In this document: piece by piece, positions 1 through 4,913 of the stretch
Numbering within the stretch: the first letter of the stretch is position 1
Layout: each line of letters begins with the position of its first letter
Source of the DNA: CADEFX01 sp050260355
Lineage (GTDB): Bacteria; Pseudomonadota; Alphaproteobacteria; Rhizobiales; Hyphomicrobiaceae
NCBI GenBank assembly: GCA_050260355.1
Contig: JBLNBZ010000008.1
Coordinates: 1-5,365, forward strand
Reading direction: 5' to 3'
DNA: 5,365 bases
The notes under the pieces: model-generated
Told to the model about the DNA's origin: nothing
Databases searched by the model: none
Seen by the model: only the letters and a program-made list of their open reading frames with translations
Position numbers and translations under genes: made by a program

Positions 1-28
1 TGGGGGATGGGTCGCGTCATCTCTCTGG

Positions 29-85
29 CGTCATCCCGGGGCCGCGTGAGCGCGAACGCTCACGCGGGAATCGCCCGGGATCCAG
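29..85 (+). repeat. Palindromic intergenic repeat, copy 1
   Basis: This unit opens with CGTCATCCC (29-37) and closes with GGGATCCAG (77-85). It can fold into a two-part hairpin. The outer stem pairs ATCCCGGG (33-40) with CCCGGGAT (74-81). The inner stem is a perfect 11 bp, CCGCGTGAGCG (42-52) with CGCTCACGCGG (57-67), capped by CGAA. A 6-base bulge (68-73) separates the stems on the right side. It is of the general kind of dispersed proteobacterial palindromes often mis-annotated as small proteins. No coding potential is credible here. Copy 2 of the same family lies inverted at 172-199. Confidence 0.8.
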
Positions 86-171
86 ATGCGCGGCCACTTG
101 CTCAGTGTGCGTTTGAACACAGGAGCCACCGCCAGCGCTTCAACCGCGAGGCAGAGTCTGTCGCTCGGCAC

Positions 172-199
172 CTGGATCCCTGCCTGCGCAGGGATGACG
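172..199 (-). repeat. Palindromic intergenic repeat, copy 2 (inverted)
   Basis: Read on the minus strand, this unit also begins CGTCATCCC (199-191) and ends GGGATCCAG (180-172), so it shares both ends with copy 1 but is much shorter inside. It folds as ATCCCTGC (176-183) with GCAGGGAT (188-195) around a CTGC loop. The minus-strand translation includes VIPAQAGIQ, a peptide I recognise from the spurious ORFs that such repeats produce in many proteobacteria. With copy 1 it forms 9 bp terminal inverted repeats around a 171 bp block (29-199). Confidence 0.8.
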
Positions 200-347
200 G
201 AAATGGACAGGGCGTGCGGAGCCGAGCCATCGCGAGTCGGTGGATGCGCGTGGTGAGGCAGAGGTCGGGTCGGGCGGGGAGGATCCCTGTGTGTGCGGAC
301 TGGGCTTGAATGGGTGTGGGCGGGAGACCGCAAGATCCCAGGTCGTC
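200..347. other. Intergenic stretch without recognisable features
   Basis: This G-rich stretch separates the two composite repeats. Open frames cross it on both strands, but their translations are arginine-rich, low-complexity and resemble no family I know. They are what high G+C produces by chance. I see no RNA gene, terminator or promoter in it. Confidence 0.5.
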
Positions 348-392
348 AAAGACCCCGCGCCAAGGCGCGGCTTCCGGGAACGCAAGAGGAGG
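348..392 (+). repeat. Second repeat family, left copy
   Basis: The copy begins AAAGACCCCG (348-357) and contains the hairpin CGCGCC-AA-GGCGCG (356-369), followed by CCGGGAACGCAAGA and GAGGG. Its partner on the minus strand (540 down to about 484) has the same order of blocks: AAAGACCCCG, CGCCAAGGCGCG, CCGGGGACGCAAGA, GAGGG. The two differ mainly by a roughly 9-base insertion after the first block. The two copies are therefore one repeat family in inverted orientation. This family differs from the one at 29-199. Confidence 0.7.
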
Positions 393-497
393 GATGCATC
401 GCAAGCCTCGAGTCTTGCTTGCAGCGCGGCTTTCGGGACCGCAGTGGAGGGTGGTGGTGCTTGCGACGCCGATACTCGCGCAGCCCTCAAGTCTTGC
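366..497 (+). repeat. Imperfect tandem duplication inside the second composite repeat
   Basis: The 19-mer CGCGGCTTCCGGGAACGCA (366-384) recurs as CGCGGCTTTCGGGACCGCA (425-443), 17 of 19 identical. The downstream block CCTCGAGTCTTGC (406-418) recurs as CCTCAAGTCTTGC (485-497), 12 of 13 identical. The blocks keep the same order and strand with unequal spacing (59 and 79 bases), so this is a diverged direct duplication lying between the inverted ends at 348 and 540. Confidence 0.6.
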
Positions 498-540
498 GTC
501 CCCGGCCATCGCGCCTTGGCGCGCATGAGCCGGGGTCTTT
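484..540 (-). repeat. Second repeat family, right copy (inverted)
   Basis: The terminal CGGGGTCTTT (531-540) is the exact reverse complement of AAAGACCCCG at 348-357. The copy folds as a nested hairpin: outer arms CCCCGGC (500-506) and GCCGGGG (529-535), inner arms CGCGCC (510-515) and GGCGCG (518-523) around TT. It sits about 90 bases upstream of the first permease start and just before the putative promoter. It could act as a transcription boundary, but no T-run follows it, so it is not a classical terminator. Confidence 0.7.
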
Positions 541-557
541 CGCAGCGCACATGAGCA

Positions 558-589
558 TTGCAGACGCGGGCGCCGCACAGTGTTATAGG
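558..589 (+). promoter_or_regulatory. Possible extended -10 promoter for the two-permease operon
   Basis: TGTTATAGG (581-589) reads as TGn followed by TATAGG, an extended -10 element matching TATAAT at 4 of 6 positions. TTGCAG (558-563) is a possible -35, but the 20-base spacer is longer than ideal. This AT-richer patch stands out in its GC-rich surroundings. Transcription from here would start near 596, leaving a short leader of about 35 bases before the GTG at 630. It would also exclude the in-frame TTG at 558 as the translation start. Confidence 0.3.
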
Positions 590-616
590 TCCGCCCCTCG
601 CGCAAGCGGCACACGC

Positions 617-620
617 GGAG
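617..620 (+). promoter_or_regulatory. Ribosome binding site fixing the GTG start of the first permease
   Basis: GGAG (617-620) lies 9 bases before GTG 630-632. The reading frame stays open upstream to TTG 558, but that codon has no comparable purine-rich site and overlaps the probable promoter. The 24 residues it would add do not look like an MFS N-terminus. Confidence 0.6.
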
Positions 621-629
621 ACGAATGCA

Positions 630-1859
630 GTGACCACAACCTACGAGCGCAGCGCGATCGATTCCAGATACGCGTGGTTCCGCCTGGCCGCGACGCTGCT
701 GATCAGCACGATCGGCAACGTGGGCATGTGGTCGGTCGTGGTCGTGCTGCCCGCAGTGCAGGCCGAGTTCGGCACCGCGCGCGCGGAGGCATCGCTGCCC
801 TATACGCTGACCATGGTGTGCTTCGGGCTCGGCGGAATCCTGATGGGCCGCGCTGCGGATCGCATCGGCATCGTCGCTCCCGTGATCATAGGGGCGCTGG
901 CGCTCGGCGCCGGCTACATCGCGGCAGGCTACTCGACCAGCATCCTGCAGTTCGCGCTCGCGCACGGCCTGCTGATCGGTCTGTTCGGCAGCGGCGCTCT
1001 GTTCGGTCCGCTGATCGCCGACATCTCGCACTGGTTCCAGCGGCGGCGCGGGCTCGCGGTCGCCGTCTGCGCCAGCGGCAACTACTTTGCGGGCGCCATC
1101 TGGCCGCCGATCGTGCAGCACATGGCAGCGACCATCGGGTGGCGGCACGCCTACATCGCGATCGGCTTCGTCACGATGCTTTCGCTCGTGCCCCTCGCGC
1201 TGGCGCTGAGGCGGCGCCTGCCCGCGCACGAGCTGTCGGCGGCCGAAGCCGCGGCCGTCGAACGGCAGTCCGCCGTGCCGGCCATGTCGCCGGCAACGTT
1301 GCAAACCCTGCTCATGATCGCCGGCGTCGCATGCTGCGTGGCCATGTCGATGCCGCAGGTGCATCTGGTGGCCTACTGCGTCGACCTCGGTTACGGCGCC
1401 GCGCGCGGGGCGGAGATGCTGTCGCTGATGCTGGGCTTCGGCATCGTCAGCCGACTCGCCTCGGGCTGGATCTGCGACCGCATCGGCGGCTTTGCTACGC
1501 TGCTGACCGGCTCGGTCCTGCAGGCGCTGGCGCTGCTGTTCTACGTGCCGTTCGATGGCCTGACCTCGCTCTACATCGTCTCGGCCATGTTCGGCCTGGT
1601 GCAGGGCGGCATCGTGCCGAGCTATGCCATCATCGTGCGCGACCAGTTCGCGCCCAGCGAAGCCGGCGCGCGGGTCGGCATCGTCCTCATGGCGACGCTG
1701 ATCGGCATGGCATTGGGAGGCTGGATGTCGGGCGCCGTCTACGACTACACGGGGTCCTATCAGGCCGCCTTCATCAACGGCTTCGCCTGGAACCTGCTCA
1801 ATATCGGCATCGTGCTGTGGCTGATGCACAAGTTGCGCCGAAATCTGGCGTACGCTTAG
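630..1859 (+). CDS. MFS transporter, monocarboxylate/oxalate-formate (MCT/OFA-like) type
   Basis: This is an inner-membrane major facilitator permease of 409 residues, normal for the 12-helix family. The first helix (about 18-40) is followed by the loop motif GRAADRIG (73-80), the MFS motif A between helices 2 and 3. WFQRRRGLAVAV (135-146) matches the arginine-rich loop before helix 5 typical of monocarboxylate-type porters. A hydrophilic central loop spans about 194-222. The second half repeats the pattern with SGWICDRIGG (278-287), and a basic tail KLRRN ends the protein. Start: GTG 630 with GGAG 9 bases upstream, preferred to the in-frame TTG at 558. The next gene follows after 38 bases, implying one transcript. 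Family membership is clear. The substrate (an organic acid by analogy) is inference. Confidence 0.87.
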   Translation: MTTTYERSAIDSRYAWFRLAATLLISTIGNVGMWSVVVVLPAVQAEFGTARAEASLPYTLTMVCFGLGGILMGRAADRIGIVAPVIIGALALGAGYIAAGYSTSILQFALAHGLLIGLFGSGALFGPLIADISHWFQRRRGLAVAVCASGNYFAGAIWPPIVQHMAATIGWRHAYIAIGFVTMLSLVPLALALRRRLPAHELSAAEAAAVERQSAVPAMSPATLQTLLMIAGVACCVAMSMPQVHLVAYCVDLGYGAARGAEMLSLMLGFGIVSRLASGWICDRIGGFATLLTGSVLQALALLFYVPFDGLTSLYIVSAMFGLVQGGIVPSYAIIVRDQFAPSEAGARVGIVLMATLIGMALGGWMSGAVYDYTGSYQAAFINGFAWNLLNIGIVLWLMHKLRRNLAYA

Positions 1860-1897
1860 GTCGAGAACTGAAAGCCGCAGAAGGCGGAGCGCTCATC

Positions 1898-3160
1898 ATG
1901 GCCGATGCCGAGGCCCTGCCGTCAGACGAGGCGCGCGCGAAAGAGACCCAGCGCGCGACGCTTGCGACCACGTGCGGCGCGCACTTCGTGCACGACGGCA
2001 TCGCGGACAGCTTGTATGTGCTGTTGCCGTTCTGGGCGCAAGCGCTCGGCCTCAGCTATGCGCAGGTCGGCAGCATCAAGACGGCGTACTCGGCCGCCAT
2101 GGCGCTGTTGCAGGCGCCGGCCGGACTGTTGGCGGAGCGCGTGGGCGAGCGCACCCTGCTCGCGCTCGGGACGATGCTTGCGGGCGCGGCGTTCGCGGCA
2201 CTCGCGATCGCCGGCAGCTATGGCGCGTTCCTGCTCCTCATTCTGACCGTCGGCGTGGGCTCGGCCGTGCAGCACCCGCTCGCATCGTCGGTGATTGCGA
2301 GGGGCTACGCCGGGGGACCGCGCCGCGCGGCGCTGGGCGTCTACAATTTCGCCGGCGACATGGGGAAGATGGTCGTCGCCTTCACCATCGCCGTGACGGC
2401 AGGCGTGGTGGGCTGGCGCATCAGCGTTGCCGGATATGGCGTGCTGGTCGTCATTGTCGGAATCGTGCTGCTGCTGGTGCTGCGGCAGATCGCGATTGGG
2501 GGCCGTGAAACGAAGCGAGAGGTTGCGTCAGAGCCTGCATCCGGCGCGGCGGCCGCGAGCCGCGATCCTGCGCGCGGCGGCTGGGGCTTCAACAACAGCG
2601 CGGGTTACACGATCCTTGCCGCCATCCATGTCGTGGACAGCGCGGGGCGCACGGGATGCCTCACGCTGCTGCCCTTCCTGCTGCTGCAAAAGGAGGCGAG
2701 CTCCGCCGCTGTGGGCCTGGCGCTGGCGCTGGTGTTTGCCGGCGGAGCAGCGGGCAAGCTTGCCTGCGGGCTGCTCGCGGAGCGACTGGGCCTGCTGCGC
2801 ACGGTGGCCCTGACGGAGCTCGGCACCGCCGTGCTGCTGCTCGGCATCATCGCGGCGCCGCTCCCCGTTGCGCTCGTCTCGATGCCGCTGCTCGGCATCG
2901 CCCTCAACGGCACGTCATCGGTGCTGTACGGCACAGTCAGCGAGTTCGTCCGGTCTGATCGCCAGGCGCGCGCGTTCGGGCTGTTCTACACATTGGGAAG
3001 CGCTGCAGGAGGTGCAGCACCACTCGCGTTCGGCGCCCTGAGCGATTGGGTCGGCGTGCCGACGTCCCTCGTCTGCCTCGCCATGCTGGTGCTTGCAACC
3101 TTGCCGCTGACCTTCATGCTGAACCCGCATCTATCGGCGGAGAGTCTGGCTAAACGCTAG
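1898..3160 (+). CDS. MFS transporter, fosmidomycin-resistance (FSR) type
   Basis: This is a second major facilitator permease, 420 residues. The N-terminus is polar (1-24), then AHFVHDGIADSLYVLLP (28-44) forms helix 1 with the H-x2-HD pattern seen in FSR-like proteins. The helix 2-3 loop reads GLLAERVGERT (76-86). GVGSAVQHP (119-127) matches the G-x-G-x-A-x-x-HP signature of this subgroup. A long charged loop (about 201-230) joins the halves. GLLAERLGLLRT (291-302) repeats motif A in the second half. The start ATG 1898 follows GGCGGAG (1883-1889) with 8 bases between, and 38 bases separate it from the preceding permease, so the two are probably co-transcribed. FSR relatives export drugs or metabolites, but the substrate here is unknown. 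The frame is open far upstream (to 293), which is a GC artefact. Confidence 0.87.
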   Translation: MADAEALPSDEARAKETQRATLATTCGAHFVHDGIADSLYVLLPFWAQALGLSYAQVGSIKTAYSAAMALLQAPAGLLAERVGERTLLALGTMLAGAAFAALAIAGSYGAFLLLILTVGVGSAVQHPLASSVIARGYAGGPRRAALGVYNFAGDMGKMVVAFTIAVTAGVVGWRISVAGYGVLVVIVGIVLLLVLRQIAIGGRETKREVASEPASGAAAASRDPARGGWGFNNSAGYTILAAIHVVDSAGRTGCLTLLPFLLLQKEASSAAVGLALALVFAGGAAGKLACGLLAERLGLLRTVALTELGTAVLLLGIIAAPLPVALVSMPLLGIALNGTSSVLYGTVSEFVRSDRQARAFGLFYTLGSAAGGAAPLAFGALSDWVGVPTSLVCLAMLVLATLPLTFMLNPHLSAESLAKR

Positions 3161-3339
3161 CCGGCCGCCCATCGGCGCAAGGTGTCGGCGCTGGCATCGT
3201 CGGCCGGACAGAAGCACTCGATGCGGATCTCCTGCACGGTCACGTCCTGCGGCGTGCCGAGGGTCGCAAGCGTCGTGAAGAGGCGCAGCGATGTCTCGCC
3301 CTTGGCGAAATGATTGCGGGCTGGCGCTCGACCAACCAT
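3157..3339 (-). pseudogene. C-terminal remnant of an XRE-family regulator with MmyB-like ligand-binding domain
   Basis: The 60-codon frame contains SLRLFTTLATLGTPQDVTVQ followed by EIRIECFCPADDASADTLRR. This matches, from memory, the extreme C-terminus of helix-turn-helix regulators carrying a MmyB-like domain, where S-F-[ST]-x-[IL]-[AT]-[TS]-[FL]-GTP-x-DVT and L-x-[IL]-E-x-x-[FY]-PAD are strongly conserved. Full-length members are about 260-290 residues. Only about the last 48 are left here, without the DNA-binding domain. An in-frame TGA lies 12 bases before the ATG, and the EamA permease gene occupies the space where the rest would be. The stop overlaps the last bases of the FSR-type gene. 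It is probably a deletion relic. A functional 60-residue protein is unlikely. The motif match is clear, but no alignment was run. Confidence 0.6.
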
Positions 3340-3370
3340 TGTGTCTCGGTTTCACAGCGGAGCAAGCGCC

Positions 3371-4258
3371 ATGAGCGAGCGGTACGGTGTCGGCGTTGCG
3401 ATCCTGTCGTGCTCGTTCGGCGCCGGCGCAGCAGTGGCGACCCGCTATCTGATCGGCAGCGCCGACCCGCTGACGCTCGCCGCCATCCGCTTTGGCGGCG
3501 GATTCTTCTGCGTGCTGCCGCTCGCCCTGCTGAGCCATGCGCGCTGGCCCGAGCGCGCCGACAGGCCGGCCGTCGCCGGTCTCGGCTTCATGTTCTATGC
3601 GCTGTTCTTCGTGCTCTACAACATCGCGCTCGCCTACACGACGGTGGCGCGCGGCACGCTCGCGCTCTCGACCCTGCCGCTGATGACGATGGTCGTCGGC
3701 GCCCTGCTCGGCATCGAGCCGCTCAGCGCGCGCAAGACAATCGGCGTTCTCATCGCCATGCTGGGTGTGGCCACCGCCTTGGCGGCAGGGCTCACCGATG
3801 CGCCGAGCGGAGCCTGGCGCGGCGATCTGATCATGGCGGGCGCCACGTTGTGCATGGCGTTCTACAGTGTCTGGTCGAGGCCCTTCATCAACCGCTCGAG
3901 CGCCTTGGGCTTCCTGGCGGCCGGCATGGGCGCAGGCGGGCTGGCGCTCATCGCGGCGAGCCTCGCGTCCGGCGGCGCCGCATCCCTCCTCGGATTCGGC
4001 ACGCGCGATTGGATCGCAGCCCTCTACCTCGCCATCGGCGGTGGTGCGCTCGCGTTCTTCCTGTGGATTCACGCGTTGCAGCACGCAAGTCCCACACGTG
4101 TCGCCAACACCATGACGGTCAATCCGCTGATTGCGGGCGTGTCGGCCGCGCTGATCCTGGGCGAGCCGATCACGCTCAATCTGGTCGTGGGCCTGATCGC
4201 GGTGTTTGCCGGCATCTGGATCGCGACCACCGAGAGCGCCGCGACAGCGCCAAAATGA
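3371..4258 (+). CDS. EamA/DMT-family transporter (10-helix drug/metabolite permease)
   Basis: This inner-membrane permease of 295 residues has two EamA repeats of five helices each, the usual size for the RhaT/YdcZ-like DMT group. Repeat 1 spans about 6-140 and ends with the hallmark GIEPLSARKTIGVLIAMLGV (114-133), where the short E-P segment precedes the last helix. Repeat 2 spans about 150-285 with W-I-x-A-L-Y-L (214-220), ASPTRVANTM (239-248) and the matching LGEPIT (263-268). The C-terminus is short and polar. ATG 3371 is preceded by CGGAG (3358-3362) with 8 bases between. In-frame ATG and TTG codons near 3310 lack such a site and would add unrelated residues. It is transcribed in the same direction as the two MFS genes but 210 bases away, so it is probably a separate unit. 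Such proteins export amino acids, metabolites or drugs. The substrate is not readable. Confidence 0.9.
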   Translation: MSERYGVGVAILSCSFGAGAAVATRYLIGSADPLTLAAIRFGGGFFCVLPLALLSHARWPERADRPAVAGLGFMFYALFFVLYNIALAYTTVARGTLALSTLPLMTMVVGALLGIEPLSARKTIGVLIAMLGVATALAAGLTDAPSGAWRGDLIMAGATLCMAFYSVWSRPFINRSSALGFLAAGMGAGGLALIAASLASGGAASLLGFGTRDWIAALYLAIGGGALAFFLWIHALQHASPTRVANTMTVNPLIAGVSAALILGEPITLNLVVGLIAVFAGIWIATTESAATAPK

Positions 4259-4282
4259 CTGCGACCGGCAGAGAACCGAGGA

Positions 4283-4711
4283 TCAGGCCTCCACGACGAC
4301 GTAGTCGTCCTCGACGGCAACCTTGAAGGTCTCGGCCACGTAGGGGCCTTCCACGAGCTTGGCGCCGGGCTCGACCGATACCGCGTAGCGCATCAGGCGC
4401 AGCCGCTTGGGATCGCACCAGGAGCGGCCGGTGCGAATGTCGAACTCCCAGCCATGCCAAGGACAGCGCACGATCTCGCCGACGCGCGAATAGCGGTAGC
4501 AGCCGGGTTCGGGCGCGTCGACGAGGCCCGTGAGCTTGCCTTGCGCGAGGTGCGCGCCCCTGTGCGGGCACTTGTCGGACAGGGCGAAGAACTCGCCCTT
4601 CAGATTGAACACGACCACGCCGCGCCCATCGATCGTCACGAGCTTGCGCCCGCCCGGCGGGATCTCCGCGACGCGGGCAACGACGTGTCGGCTCTTGGCG
4701 GTCTGCTGCAT
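4283..4711 (-). CDS. Small Rieske [2Fe-2S] protein (ferredoxin-like)
   Basis: This 142-residue soluble protein has one Rieske domain. The cluster ligands are visible as C48-P-H50 (KCPHRGAHL) and C83-P-W-H86 (RCPWHGWEF). The N-terminus RHVVARVAEIPPGGRKLV (8-25) and NLKGEFFALSDKCPH (36-50) are typical of Rieske ferredoxins that pass electrons to an oxygenase. No signal peptide or membrane anchor is seen, so it is cytoplasmic. The two ligand pairs are 32 residues apart, against about 15-17 in usual ferredoxins and ring-hydroxylating oxygenases. The insert contains EPGCYRYSRVGEI. ATG 4711 is the first ATG in frame. A weak GGA precedes it, and a TTG at 4729 is the alternative start. It ends 24 bases from the convergent EamA gene. 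It lies downstream of an amidohydrolase on the same strand, a pairing I recall from Rhizobiales, and probably works with it. No oxygenase or reductase partner is in the window. Confidence 0.88.
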   Translation of the reverse strand: MQQTAKSRHVVARVAEIPPGGRKLVTIDGRGVVVFNLKGEFFALSDKCPHRGAHLAQGKLTGLVDAPEPGCYRYSRVGEIVRCPWHGWEFDIRTGRSWCDPKRLRLMRYAVSVEPGAKLVEGPYVAETFKVAVEDDYVVVEA

Positions 4712-4778
4712 TCTGGTGATGTCCGTCAACCGATGGCGGTTCCTCTCGGCAGGGAGAGTTGCCCTCAACGTACCTGAT

Positions 4779-4788
4779 CTCGATCGAG
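4779..4788. promoter_or_regulatory. 10 bp palindrome upstream of the Rieske gene
   Basis: CTCGATCGAG is a perfect palindrome about 68 bases upstream of the Rieske ATG on the minus strand. Its position would suit an operator. A palindrome this short can occur by chance in GC-rich DNA, so this is only a candidate. Confidence 0.2.
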
Positions 4789-4824
4789 GCTGTGAATGGG
4801 AGTTGCGGGCCGCGTCGGGTGAGA

Positions 4825-4850
4825 GGCGCGCGCAAGGTGTGCGCCGCGCC
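4825..4850. repeat. Strong hairpin between amidohydrolase and Rieske genes
   Basis: GGCGCGCGCA (4825-4834) pairs with TGCG (4840-4843) and CGCGCC (4845-4850), leaving one bulged C at 4844 and a five-base loop AGGTG. This gives about 10 GC-rich base pairs in the 202-base space after the amidohydrolase stop. No T-run follows on either strand. It could stabilise or separate transcripts of the two genes, or be a factor-dependent stop. The rest of 4712-4913 shows no gene. Confidence 0.4.
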
Positions 4851-4913
4851 CTCCTCGCCCCCCGGCAGGCAGAGCGGGAAGGGATCTGGGGATGAGCCGC
4901 GCCAGAGAGAAAC

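Noticed and set aside
31..333. Small minus-strand protein containing VIPAQAGIQ
   Set aside because: It is a translation of the palindromic repeat. This peptide recurs in spurious ORFs made by such repeats.
102..1829. A 575-codon open frame on the minus strand opposite the first MFS gene
   Set aside because: The translation is rich in H, R, Q, D and A with no domain, antisense to a clear MFS gene. It is a typical high-GC shadow.
293..1897. In-frame upstream extension of the second MFS gene to position 293
   Set aside because: The extension is arginine-rich nonsense overlapping the first permease in another frame. ATG 1898 with GGCGGAG is the real start.
3161..3207. CCGGCC...GGCCGG inverted repeat after the second permease as a terminator
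   Set aside because: The arms are only 6 bp and 35 bases apart, there is no T-run, and the sequence lies inside the regulator remnant.
3131..4084. A 317-codon minus-strand frame opposite the EamA gene
   Set aside because: It is hydrophilic, low-complexity and antisense to a well-supported transporter.
4295..4309. GACGAC-GTA-GTCGTC hairpin near the convergent gene ends as a bidirectional terminator
   Set aside because: It lies in the Rieske codons for DDYVV, has a 3-base loop and is not followed by a T-run. The codons explain the symmetry.
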